Shown piece after piece: positions 12,010 through 23,344 of a stretch of DNA of 64,000 nucleotides. The notes under the pieces were generated by a model. The model ran no database searches. It was not told where the DNA came from and was given only the letters and a program-made list of their open reading frames with translations. Origin of the DNA: Takashimella koratensis (taxonomy: Eukaryota > Basidiomycota > Tremellomycetes > Trichosporonales > Tetragoniomycetaceae). Within the stretch, counting starts at the first letter, position 1, and each line of letters begins with the position of its first letter. The stretch spans positions 372,001 through 436,000 of the forward strand of contig BCKT01000012.1 in the NCBI GenBank assembly GCA_003116875.1, read 5' to 3'. Both the position numbers and the translations under genes were made by a program.

Positions 12010-14324
12010 TTATAGCAACTGGCCCCCGGTCTGTCTGTACGCATCCACACCCCGCTTGAGCTGCTCGAGCGTGAGGAAACTGCACCAAGACACATTCAAT
12101 CAGCGCTCATTCCAATCATCTTGCCAAGAGCCCAGGAGGGCGCAGTCCAGGGACGCAGAGTCGGCCGACTGGGATTTGGCCGTGAATTGCACGTCCATGC
12201 CGAGTTGACTCGACAGCATTCGGCTCGTCCAACACACAGCTCATCCTTTGAGATTCACAGTGACGGCGTCAAGGCTCGGCACATTCCCGCCTTCCCTCTC
12301 CTCGGCGTCCTTCATCTCTCCCCACATTTTGCCAACCACAAAAGCACATCCCAAAACCACCACTCACATCAAAATAGTCGTGGGCTGCAACCGCGTCCAA
12401 GCCGGCAACCATCCCTTGAACATGAACCCGGGGCCCTCGTTGGCCAATGACGTGCGGAGGACGGTGAGGACGCTGGAAGAGCCCGGTCCGTGGGCGTTCA
12501 TGATGCGTGACTTGAGGACGTCGGCAGGGGAGCAGACGGCTAAAGCGGGGTTAGTCAAGTGATCCTCGAGTTTGGCTCTTTCAGAACTCACTTGTCGCGA
12601 CTGTGCCCTGTTGAAATAGTCAGCCTCTGTCTATTCTTATGCGTGCCTACCCTCTCCCACACCCCTCATACCGCCTTACCTGCCCATCTCCCCCTCTCCT
12701 GTTCTCTCACACATTACACCGCGACCCCTGCAATCGACTTACCGCTCCAATCGACGCAACAAAGTGCAAAACCGGCCCATCCTCCATCAACTTTGACTTG
12801 ATCAGTTCCTGCTTGAACCAGTCGTAGCTAGCGAGCTGGGACATGTTCATAAGGATAGCGCGGGCGCCGTTGGGCACGATCCCACGGGTCCAGCTGGAGA
12901 GGCCCTCCTCGCGCGCCATACGGTACAGGCCCTGGATCGAGTTACGGTAGTTGTATCGCCCTGGGAAGGTCAGCACACGAGTTAAGTAAGAGGCAGGAAG
13001 CCGAGGAGAGAAACCGGACGAAGAGAGTCCGAGGACGAGAGGAGGTCAAGAATAGAGGAAGAAGTACCCACTCTCAACTGGCTTGGCCTTGTCCGCTTGC
13101 ATACGGACCATGATCAATTCAGCTGGGTTCCCTAGGACACCCGCGATCCCTCCTGCAATCGATCCGGCGAGTGCCATCTTGTACGCTGGTGGTGGGCCCG
13201 GTCCTTATCACGATGTCAGCACAAGCTAACTCTTGCTTGCATCTCGCTCGCTATGGGCTGCCGGATCAAGAAGAGCTCGCGGCTCACCTTTATGCAACGA
13301 GGCTTTGGCATAGTCGTAGACTGCAAAACGCATCATCGAGTACGTCATCTGTCGCAAGATTGTACCGCTCAGTCCGTCAAACAGGCCCCGGATACCTAGA
13401 CGGGGTTTGACAAGTTCAGCATCTCACGTTCACACTGTCTCTCCTATCTTTCTCTATTACTACTCCTCCTCTCGCCATCCTTTGTCGACCACAGATACCC
13501 GGTCATCTCGCCGGCCCGCCTCTACCCGGCTGGATCGACCTCCACCGCCTCTGCTTTCACTCTCCACTCGTCTCCGCCTTGCACCCCGGCCTCCTTCACC
13601 TGCTGATACGGCCGAGTCGCCCTTCCCCTTCTCCACCCTCTCAATCTCCTCCATCCTGGACCTATCAACCCTTCACTCCCTCCCTCCCTGCCCCCCCCCN
13701 NNNNNNNNNNNNNNNNNNNNNNNNNNNNNNNNNNNNNNNNNNNNNNNNNNNNNNNNNNNNNNNNNNNNNNNNNNNNNNNNNNNNNNNNNNNNNNNNNNNN
13801 NNNNNNNNNNNNNNNNNNNNNNNNNNNNNNNNNNCCCCCCTTTTTTTTTTTCCCTGCCCTCCTCTCTCTCTCTCTTAGTCCTCTGCCCGAGCCCTACCCG
13901 ATGCAAACGCCTACTCACCGCTCGTTGCCACCGTCTTTCGTATACTCGCGACCATGCCCTTATCCCCCGTTGTCTGGAGGCGGACTTTTGTCAGGTCGAG
14001 CGGGTGAGTCACGCTTCCTGCGAAGGAAGCGGCGACGCCTGTGCAAGTGTGCGCAGCGAAACAGAGTGAGACAGTGCGAGCGCGAGTGAGAGCACAGAGC
14101 GAGCCGAGTTAGAGGAGTAAGCGGGAGCAGGGAAAGGGGTCAGAGGGAAATGTGCGGCCCAAAATGAGCGGATGGTAGAGGTAACAAAGAGTAGATTGCG
14201 TCAGTGATAGCTCCAGTGATCGTACCACCACCAGCCGTGGTAGGAAAATATGCAAAGAAGGGCTTGACTCACCACCTAGCCAGAAAGGGTACGGCTTGTT
14301 CACGACGACCTTTTCTTTACTCAT
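12010..14324 (-). CDS. DIC1: Mitochondrial dicarboxylate carrier
   Basis: Eight exons: 14273-14324, 13919-14038, 13288-13395, 13072-13203, 12743-12960, 12592-12607, 12368-12539, 12010-12079, encoding 295 residues, the standard carrier length. The three mitochondrial carrier signatures are present in order: HPLDLTKVRLQ, NPAELIMVRMQ and SPADVLKSRI. The start reads MSKEKVVVNKPYPFWLGG and the end LTLEQLKRGVDAYRQTG. Combined with GLFDGLSGTILRQMTYSMMRF, this pattern fits the fungal DIC1 branch rather than oxaloacetate or phosphate carriers. It exchanges malate or succinate for phosphate across the inner mitochondrial membrane, supplying the TCA cycle during growth on two-carbon sources. Exon 6 is only 16 nt. 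The second intron contains an N gap (13700-13834) and has unknown true length. The next gene upstream is acetyl-CoA synthetase. Confidence 0.93.
13700..13834. other. Assembly gap of 135 N inside the second DIC1 intron
   Basis: The gap is flanked by a C run (from 13691) on the left and a C run followed by a T run (13835-13851) on the right. Such homopolymers commonly stop sequencing. Flanking exons are intact and in phase, so no coding sequence need be missing. Confidence 0.95.
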
Positions 14325-16172
14325 ATCTGCTTTTTGTTAATCTTGGCTTAACGTTCAGTGCAGACTGGTCGAGCTTTGATAACTCGTAAATGCTTTGGCG
14401 ACGAAGTGTAACGACGAGTGAGGTGAAGCGCTGGTGAAGAGCGTTGGGAGGGACTTGGGGTTAGCTTGAGTGGGGAGTGGGAGGTGGGCAGTGGGGGCGA
14501 GGTGACGACGAGGGTGCAAAGACCGAAGAGCGGTGAGTGAAGAGAAGAGTGAGATGAAAGGTAAGACGTCAAAGGTTGGACGTGAGAGAGGGAGGGGAGG
14601 GGAGGGGAGCCACGACAGAGACGAGGGAAGCGATCAAGCGATTGAGGGAACGATGAAGACGACAAACCAGTCTTCAACGATGGGGTCGAGGAGGTAGTGG
14701 GGGTTGGGACGATTGAACCACTTGACCTAGAGTTGGTTCCCCAAACCTTGCATAGATATCGTAGGCGCAACCTCTGGCAGGCTGGGGGTGCTTATGGCGA
14801 GAGTGGGAAAAGCCTACCCCCTACCCGAGGGCCGGGCGGCGTACGTCCCACCCTCCACCCTTCACCCTCCAGCCCCAACAATACCCAATACCCAATACGC
14901 CATACTCTGTCCACACGCCAATGGGCAATACCGGCTGACACTCCCTACGACCCCCTCGACCCAGTGACCCAGATACAGACCCAGTGACCTAATGACCCTC
15001 CACCATGTCACCATAGCCGTAAACATTAGACCTCGGGTCACAATGCACAGGGAAGGGGACTGGGCAATTGGGCAAAAGCAGCCGCCCCAGAGCCGCAGGG
15101 CGGCAAGCCGGCAGGGCACCAGGCGGCAAGCCGGGCGCAGAGCAGGAGAACGGCCAGAGATAGGAAACGGAAATTTAACAGGTTGCTTTTTTCGTCTGTA
15201 CGTACCGTGTACAGTACCTTGGAGCATTGTTGGGATCTAGGATAACTTCCGTGCTCGCGGCACTCCGCATGGCTCGGACTGGGCGAGAACTAGAGCGGGC
15301 GATTCAAGAAGACGGATTAGACGGATTGCATGAATTCCACGGACAGCCGTTGAGTCCCCCTGTTACCGTGGATTCTGTTGTTCTGGGGAGAGCAGTGCAC
15401 AGGATTACTTCCCACGATCAGGAAAGGGGCACGGTGAACGGCGGCAGGGCAGGAAAGCAGAGCAAAGACAAGGGCAAGGGCAAGAACGAGCAAGGGAGGA
15501 GGAGCAGGCAAAGTCGGTACCGGCCCCCGCCCCACCTACTGTACTAGTAGCCAACACGTGAAACGAAACGCCGAAGCAGATCTCAAGTCTCAGCACGGAC
15601 GGAAGGAGCGGTACCCTCGGCCCGCGGCTAGATAAGTTTGACACTACTTGCTAGAACCGACTGGCCGTTACACAATAGGGATGAAAACGTGCTTGTGGTT
15701 GTGCTCATGCCTGTGCACGAGCTTCGGGTTCTCGGCTCTACGGCTTCATTGTCGGCCCAACAGGCAAAGTAAGGTACCGCGCGCTCTTCCATATCTTGCC
15801 CTCCTACTTGCCTCTTCAAACCCTCGGGTGGTCTGTCTCCTTTGTCTCTCCGTCGCGATCGCATGAGGGGATGGATACGATAGATGGATGCCATATTGTC
15901 AAAAAGCTATCATTCGTACAAAGAAGAGACCCACTAGTCCTTGCTTCCCTGATGCGGCCAGTTCACGTCCTGTCCCATTTTTCAGTTCACCAGCTCACCA
16001 CCTACTCCAATATGCCAAACCAATTGCGAAGACCCATCGGTCGGCTCACCCCATCCGAAACCCCTGGATTCCATTCCCGTCCAAGCCCTTTCTTCCCCGA
16101 TACGAGGCGATAGGACCAATGGCTGATCTTGCACACCCAATCGATCATCGCTGTACACCCGACTCATCGCAA
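14325..16172. other. Long intergenic region, no gene recognised
   Basis: About 1.85 kb: the DIC1 promoter and leader on the left and the acetyl-CoA synthetase 3' region on the right. The open frames present have no family resemblance and no splice support. No tRNA was seen. Confidence 0.6.
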
Positions 16173-17223
16173 TCACTTGTGCCCGACCTTGGCTTTGACT
16201 AAACACGCAATGAGTCAGCTTCCTCTCTCTTCACACGGTACACTTATCCACTCACTTTGGTCAACGATGTCCGGATCGGCAATGGACGACAAGTCACCGA
16301 GCTGGTCGCCTTCGCCCGCGACGATTTTGCGGAGAATCCGTCGCATCTAAGCAGGGTGTTCAGCTCCAGTCCATACGTTTAGAAAAAAGGCGGCTCCACC
16401 CCTCGCTCGCTTCGCTCGCTTTGCTGAGTCACTCACAATCTTGCCTGACCGTGTCTTTGGCAGATCCGAGACGAGGTAAATCTTCTTTGGCGCCGCGAAA
16501 GGTCCAATCACTTTCCTAACCTGAATAGCCAATTCTTTCGTCAAATCCGCTTCGTTGGTGTTCTCAATATCAAACTCTGGTTTCATCGTGACGAAAGCGA
16601 AGACTGCTTGACCTGTGATATCATCGTGTGATCCAACGACGGCAGTCTCTGCGACGCCCTTGTGGAGGATGAGAGCCGACTCGACTTCGGCGGTAGACAA
16701 GCGGTGACCAGAGACGTTGATGACGTCGTCGACACGGCCCTTGATCCAGAAGTACCCATCTTCGTCTCGGGCAGCACCGTCACCGAAAAAGAAGTAGCCT
16801 GGGTAGGGCTTCATGTAGGTGTCGAGGTAACGCTTGTGATCACGGAAGACGGTACGCGCAATGGACGGCCAAGGCTTCTTGCAGACGAGAACACCCTCCA
16901 CATCGTCGCCTTCCAGAAGCTTGCCGGTCGTAGGGTCGAGAATATCAAGCTCGTATCCAAAGAACGGGAATGTCGCTGATCCAGGCTTAGTCGGAATCGC
17001 ACCGGGCAAGGGAGTGATCACGTGCGAGCCCGTCTCGGTCATCCAGTAAGTGTCGACGATGGCGCACTGCGCTTTGCCCGCAAAGTCATTGTACCAGTGC
17101 CATGCCTCGGGGTTGATTGGTTCGCCGACGGAACCCAGGACACGGAGCGACGACAGGTCGTGATTCTTCACCCAGTCTTCACCCATGCGGCGGAGTAAAC
17201 GGATCGCCGTGGGCGCAGTGTAC

Positions 17224-17263
<40 letters not shown>

Positions 17264-18761
17264 GCGAGGCATTTGGGTACACGGGCGTCGACTCGAACAC
17301 GGTGGTGGTGGTGCCCAGCGCGAGTGGGCCGTAGACAATGTACGAGTGACCAGTGATCCATCCGACGTCGGCCATGCACGCGAATTTGTCACCTGGGTGG
17401 ACATCGAAGACGTATTTGACGGTAAGGTAGGCCCCGAGAAGGTAGCCGGCGGTGCAGTGGACGACGCCCTTGGGCTTGCCCGTGGATCCAGAGGTCTAAG
17501 TGGTTGTCAGCACTACGCGGTGGTCCGGGCGTTGAGAGAGGGGAGTGTGGGTAGACAGAAACTCACGTAGAGGATGAACAGGGGGTCTTCCGAGTTCATA
17601 GGCTCGCAGGGGCAGAACGTCGGGACTTTGCTGCACTCCTCGTCCCACCACTTGTCGCGGCCCTCGGTCATGGGCACCTTGTTCCCGGTCCTGCGAAGGA
17701 CGAGAACGTGCTCGACCAAAGGGCAGCTTTGGAGGGCGGCGTCTACGACTGGGGAAGGTTAGCACTCCTTTCGATTGGCGGCAAGAAGTTGGAGGTGACT
17801 CGGGAACCAAAGTACTCACTGGCTTTGGTAGCGATCGTCTTCCCGCCTCGCCGTCCTTCGCTGCAATGATGTCAGCATCTTCCTTTGTCCCTCGCGTCCG
17901 ATCGTCCCCGTTTCAGCCACACCCTAATACCGCTCCCTCCCTTCCCCCCACCGCTTCTCAACTCCCTTGCCCTTTACTCACTCGGTCGTGATGAGCACTT
18001 TGCACTCGCAGTCGTTGACGCGATCACGGAGCGACTCTGCGCTGAACCCAGCAAAGACCGCCGAGTGAACGGCACCGATCCTGGCGCACGCAAGGAAGGC
18101 AGCGGCCGCCTGCCAAGTCATAGGGAGGTAGATGGAGACGGCGTCGCCCTTCTTCACCCCCCACTCCTTGAGGACGTTGGCGACGCGGCAAGTCTCGCGC
18201 ATGAGCTCGGCCCAAGTGACCTCTCGTGACTCGGAGGGCTCGTCCGCTTCGTAGATGATCGCAGCGCCATCGGGGTTGGCGTAAAAGTGTCGATCGAGGC
18301 AGTTGTACGCCGCGTTCAGTGTACCCTCGGGGCTGCGGCCTGGTCAGTCTGTTGTAGAGGAATATGTGGTGGGTACGCAGATCTAGGTGGATAGCCTAAT
18401 TAAATGGGTGTGGAATAGGTGGAGGGAAAGAAATCCCCGCAACTGATCAGACATCAGGCGGCGAGTCGGCCACTCACAACCATTGAATATCGCCGTGCTC
18501 AAAGCCGCCGGCGCGGACCGTCTTGAAATCAGTGTACCAGCTGAGGCACTCTCTTGCCTGAGCCGCCCACCAAGCGTCGCTCCCGTCACCGACAGACTGG
18601 TCGTAGATCTTCTTGTACGAGGCAAAGTCGGGACCGATGTGGGCCTTGGGACGACCGCCTTCGCCTTGGAGACGAGCAGGGGGAGGGTAGGCGTCCTTGT
18701 GGCCCTCGACATCGGGAAGGCCCGCGTGGTGTTTGGCAATCTTCTCTTCGACGGCGGCCAT
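16173..18761 (-). CDS. ACS1: Acetyl-CoA synthetase (AMP-forming)
   Basis: Seven exons: 18478-18761, 17982-18332, 17820-17860, 17567-17748, 16437-17495, 16256-16346, 16173-16198, encoding 677 residues. The enzyme joins acetate and CoA with ATP, via acetyl-AMP, to give acetyl-CoA for the glyoxylate cycle, lipid synthesis and histone acetylation. The adenylation loop [10 protein letters not shown] is at 287-296, right at the start of exon 5. Other family landmarks are [44 protein letters not shown] and [18 protein letters not shown]. The C-terminal RSGKIMRR carries the lysine (about 638) that is catalytic and acetylation-regulated in this family; it is assembled across the exon 5/6 junction. It ends KAKVGHK without an obvious peroxisomal SKL-type signal, which suggests a nucleocytosolic enzyme. 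Whether ACS1 or ACS2 is the right paralogue name is open. Confidence 0.95.
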
Positions 18762-19818
18762 AGCGTGGGGTGCGGGGGTGTATGAGGGAGGAAGAGGTGA
18801 TCGATGGATCTGTGTTGGTGAGTGAGTGAGTGAGAGGGGAGAGGGAAGGAGTGAGCGAGAGATGCGGGGTGGTGGTGGTGGTCTGGTGATTAATGGGATG
18901 ACGGGTTTGGTATTTATACGGGCGAGGCGAGGTAGAGCCAGAAGCAGGCAGTGAGAAGCTGTACCTACAAAGGAAGCGTGTAGTGCGTGTAGCCAGGGGG
19001 CGAAGGACCGGGAGGGGTTGGGTGGGGGAGGGGCAGAAGAAGGGAAGGGATCGAAAGACTCAAGTCATCCGACCCATCCGCCGGGCCAGTCCTACCAATC
19101 AACCAGTCAGGTGCCTCCCTTTGCCTGTGTTTTCTCTCTCTTCCCCCACCCTCCACCCCTTTTTCGCCGCAGACACGTTGCCCCTTTTTTTCTCTTATAC
19201 TCCCGCGGTCCGATCTAGCTCATTCCCAACCCGGTTATACCATCTACCCGGGGGGCTCTAGCGAATCTAATCGCACTCTCACGGCCGAGAAGCCGAAAGA
19301 GGCGAGCAAAGCCGAGAGTCCGTAGGCCTGCGGCGTTCGGAATCTGGTTCGGTAGGTATTGTAGGTTGGGTCGTTGGCTTGGAACGAAAAAAGTAGCCAA
19401 GTGAAATGATTGTCCCCACAGGGATACGGCGTGAGACACCTTTGATGCGGTTGGCCGTGCGGTGCGTGCATCAAGGGCAGGGGCCATGAAACAAAGGAAG
19501 CGTGGAGGCAGCGGGGTAACGCAGAAAGGCATGGCACCGCTGGCACCCCGGGCCTGGCCGAAAGGATGGGGATGATCGGTATGGACGTGTGTGTTTCTGA
19601 TCAGTAACGGTGTGACGCGGTGCTTGCCTGCATGAATTTGGTTTAAAGTTGCGCCAAAGTCTAGACATACATACACGCTATACACACACCTCACCCCAGC
19701 GCAGATCATCAAACTCAGATCTGGGGTATCGTACTCCAAAGGACGGCCCTCTCTTTACTCCTCCGCGGCCGATCAACCAACCTACCACATTGTTACAGCT
19801 ACCGTCTGCCTTATCTAC
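18762..19818. other. Intergenic: acetyl-CoA synthetase promoter
   Basis: About 1.06 kb. Just upstream of the start there is GTGA-type simple sequence (around 18815-18845). The middle (19130-19260) is C/T-rich. No coding or RNA gene is recognised. Confidence 0.6.
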
Positions 19819-20960
19819 CTAAACACGAGCCACCACCTTCCCTAGTGCCTCGGCTACCTCGGGCGTCCAATTTCCTTCGCGCCCAATCACCTCCCCGCCC
19901 ATTGCGATGACTTGGTCAAATACCTCGCTTGCTGCTTGGGCCGAGATACCACGAACAGCTGGAGCGAGGACAGCGACGTGGGCGAATTTACCTGATCGAA
20001 GCGCCGAGTAGATCGTTTGTGCCACGCTGTGAAGCAGTGTGGGCGAGGAGGGGTGAGGCAGTGTAAGTTACGCAAGCTCATGGAGACTGCCGTACAGCTG
20101 TGTACGAGCATGAGGTTCGGAAACGCGATCGGTGAGACGGGGTGGGCAAGGGGCAGTCAGGGGGAACACAAAGGATTCCCTCAAACCCTTCACCCCTCAC
20201 GATTCGTACCCCTTCGCACATGTCTTACTCACCAGAAATCCGTCGCGAGGCCAACCACGACGACCTTTTCGACTTTCTGTTCGACAAGGTAGGCAATGAG
20301 CTCGGCGTCGACGCTGTTGGTCGCTGGGAGGGTCGAGGGAGGCTCTGCGGGCGCCGATGGGTCGGTCAGGTATCCTTCGAACGCGGAGTACGCCTCGACG
20401 TGTTTGTGCCACCCCTGTGGGCGTCGGTGAGTGCTCACGAGTGTCCAGAAAGATAGGAGGGGAAATCATCAATGGGTCAGAGTCTCTCACCTTCCTGACG
20501 AGTTTGGCACGTCGTTCCTCTTTCTGCCCATCCCATTCCCTGACCGCCTTCCATATATCCGAATGCACCTGCACCCCATGTGTACCGACCACGCAATGGT
20601 CAGGCCACAGTGTCTGCTCGTACGTGACCCCTCGGGCGTCCGTGACCGCGAGCGTGGAGAAGGGTGTTTGGCCTGGGTGGGCGCTGGCGAATGAGATGTG
20701 GCCGGGAGGGTGGTAGTCCTGCCATCGCGAATGAACACGGATCCTTGTTGCAGGCTGTAGGCTAGGGCGCGGGCGGAAGAGAGAAGGAAAGATTGTTGAA
20801 TGGGCACACTCACCTGGGAGACGATCACTCTCGACCAGGCCCAAGACCCATCAAGCAAGCCCTCGACGAGAGGGACGACCTCATCCCCATCGCTTACCGC
20901 CAACGAGCCGTCATAGAGGAAGTCGTACTGCACGTCGACGATGATCAGCGCAGTGGCCAT
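19819..20960 (-). CDS. PNC1: Nicotinamidase (isochorismatase-like hydrolase)
   Basis: Four exons: 20814-20960, 20491-20718, 20233-20414, 19819-20026, encoding 254 residues. The enzyme deamidates nicotinamide to nicotinic acid in the NAD+ salvage pathway. The expected catalytic triad is visible: Asp9 in LIIVDVQYDF, a lysine at about 125 (RKGWHKHVEAYSAF, aligning with the KGF...YYSAF segment of yeast Pnc1), and Cys186 in ATDFCVAQT, whose codon is split by the third intron. Metal-binding positions fit DYHPPGHISF (Asp50, His52) and WPDHCVVGTHG. By removing nicotinamide, which inhibits sirtuins, the enzyme links NAD+ salvage to silencing and stress in yeast; here that is family knowledge. It lies next to acetyl-CoA synthetase in tandem. 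Confidence 0.93.
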
Positions 20961-21601
20961 GGCGGCGATCGGCGAGCGGCAGTTGGAGCGGGAAGGTCTT
21001 ATATGTTAGCGTCGGGGTTTGGTGCAAGAGGAACAACGATGGATAAGGGTTGGGAGGGTGACGAAATGGGAGGCGTAGATAAAACCCGAAATTAAACCGA
21101 AGCCCTGTCTGCGGTGTTCAGAACAGAGGTCGCGTAGCTGGGTTCTGGGTTCAGTCAAGACCTGGAGTAAAGGACCCCTTGACCCCCTCGCCTCGCATGA
21201 TAGGCTGCCTATGTGCCGTATCAGACTCAGTAGTTGCATGTAGACGAAGGCAGTCGACTGAGACATATGCATGTGCGTATGGTAGAGTGCATCAAGGCAT
21301 GTACAGATGAAAATGTGGGTGGGTGGTTGGGTTGGAATTGGTGATGAAGATTTTGTTGCGGGCTGTGTAAAGCTCTCAGGTCTAGGATGTACAGTGATCG
21401 TTAGGAAGTGATGAAGCACTGGTGGATATGAGTCATGAACAGAGTGTATGGATATGGCTAGCAGTGTCGGGAAGAGCTTGAAGTGGGCGGTTGACGATGC
21501 AACGAGGTGATCGAGTCGAGTGATGCGGACAGGATGATGGAGACGTTCGCTGCGTCGAGTAGGTGACCGACAGCTAACGGGCGAGTGTGTGCCAGTACCA
21601 C
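20961..21601. other. Intergenic: nicotinamidase promoter, calcipressin 3' region
   Basis: About 640 nt between tandem minus-strand genes. No coding segment recognised. Confidence 0.6.
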
Positions 21602-22614
21602 CTAGTGCTGCCCCGGCAATGGCGGCATAGCAGTCGGCATGATCCTCACTCTTCCCATCGGCGACTGCGCTCCTTCCAACATGGCCTGCGCGAGAGACGC
21701 CCTCCTCCCTTCTCCATCTTGACTTGGCGGTCTCCATATCTCGCTTCCAGCATTCTGCAACCTTTCCTCTCCCCACTCCATCTGCGCGCCTCCTTCTCCA
21801 CCAGTCTCCCCACCTTCTTGATCATCCACCATCACACTCGTATCCTCCACCTCGACCCTCACTCCACCTTCTTCCAAGATCACCTCGGGACCGATAGTAC
21901 CCCTCCGACCTCGTCCTCGCCCGCCACCGGCCAGCTGCAATGCCTCGAGCGCGCGACGTAGGTCCTCCGCGAGCGTGTCGGTGTTAGGACCGTCCTCGAC
22001 GATGGGCTCCCAGCCCTCAGGAGGGGAGCCAGGTGGGGAGATGAGGAAATTGCGCTCGGATTCGGGTACGCGCAGATGAGTCGTAGAAGGGTCGACAAGG
22101 AGAGGCGTCGGGGGGAGAGGGTGAAGGCGGAGTATGATGCTGAGGCGAGGAAGAGAAGAACAGAGATGACGAGGAGCAAGAGGTAATGGTGTCAGCAGAT
22201 GTTCAATGATCAAAAGTGTCTTGCTCGAAGTAGATATAGACGACACAAGGCGTCACTCTGCCCCTCGCTCGCCATCTCCTCTTCGCGCCAAGCACACACA
22301 ACTCACGGCTTGTTCGCAAAATACCCATCTCCTTTCTCCAACTCGATCCTTAACCGATCCCCTTCCCGCTTCGCATCCGCGGCATCCTCGTTCTCCTCGT
22401 AGACCAAGATCACCCTCCCGAAGGCCCGTACGGGCGCCCAATGCGCGAGCGGACCAAAGGACGCGTAGTGTTCTCGGAGCAAAGAAAGGACCGGGGGATG
22501 GAAGAGCGACGAGTGGGGCAGAAGGAGTGCGAGAGTATTGGTTATTTCGGTAGAAGGGTCGGAAGCGGTGGGAAGGTCTGGGTCGAGAGGGGGGGGAGGG
22601 GGGATGTGGGCCAT
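21602..22614 (-). CDS. RCN1: Calcipressin, regulator of calcineurin
   Basis: Two exons, 22307-22614 and 21602-22139, encode 281 residues. The family hallmark FLISPPGSPPEGWEP is present in the second exon, preceded by LRLHPLPPTPLL, and followed by a stretch (EDGPNTDTLAEDLRRALEAL) that is also typical. The N-terminal exon resembles the RRM-like half of calcipressins (FGPLAHWAPVRAFGRVILVY). These proteins bind and modulate the Ca2+/calmodulin-dependent phosphatase calcineurin; the Cryptococcus homologue is called Cbp1. The C-terminal 120 residues are acidic and Gly-rich. The intron splits a proline codon. The start is the first in-frame ATG. The neighbour upstream is divergently transcribed. Confidence 0.9.
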
Positions 22615-23344
22615 ACTGCGAGGGATGCTGAGGAGTAGCGGGAGCGACGATGAAGAAGTGGAAAAGTGGAGAATTGGAAAAAAAGGGGAGGGGGGAAGAG
22701 AGAAGTGTGAATGTTCGTGAAAGATCAGACGATGATGGCAGACGTGGTAATGGCGTTGATGAGGGAAACGGAACCGTGTGGAGTCGGCGTCGGTCCTTTG
22801 GGTATAGCGAGGAGGGAGGATGCTCTGTGCTGTGTGCGGTACAAATGCGAGAAGCCGGAGAGGTCCGATGCAATGCTGGTGCTACAGAGTCGATCCGAGT
22901 CGAGGAGGGAGGAGGACTGTCTATTTCTGGTAGAGTGAGGAAGAGCAAGGACAAGCACGACGATGGATGTGATCACGTCGCCCTCCAAGTCAGTGGGGTG
23001 GAGTAGCGAAGAAGCAAGAATTAATGTATTGAGAGACTGCTAAATACTTTTGTAATGGATCTGGTTTTCATTACGATTCAATTACGATTCGATTACAACT
23101 CCGCAAAGGACGGATCCGGACGGTGTTCGCCGATCTCTGGCCGCACTGAAATCCATTTGCCGCTCGTTTCCTCAATCTCCCTCTCCTCTCTCACTCGTCG
23201 TTCGTCCCCACTCCCAACGCTCACCTACCTACCCCGCCTCTACCTGTCCCAACCCCCCACCGCTACCCGCCGTTACCCACCCTCCTCTCCTCTCCTTACC
23301 TTCTCACGTTCCTGCCTAGTCGCTCAACACTTCAGGGCCTATCT
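22615..23344. promoter_or_regulatory. Divergent promoter region between calcipressin and an LRR-like gene
   Basis: About 730 nt shared by two divergent starts. The + strand side is C/T-rich (23160-23330). It includes a short direct repeat of the form ATTACGATTC around 23070-23090. No specific operator is identified. Confidence 0.5.

Noticed and set aside
15227..15547. 106-codon + strand frame between DIC1 and acetyl-CoA synthetase
   Set aside because: Low-complexity basic composition, no family resemblance, no promoter signals.
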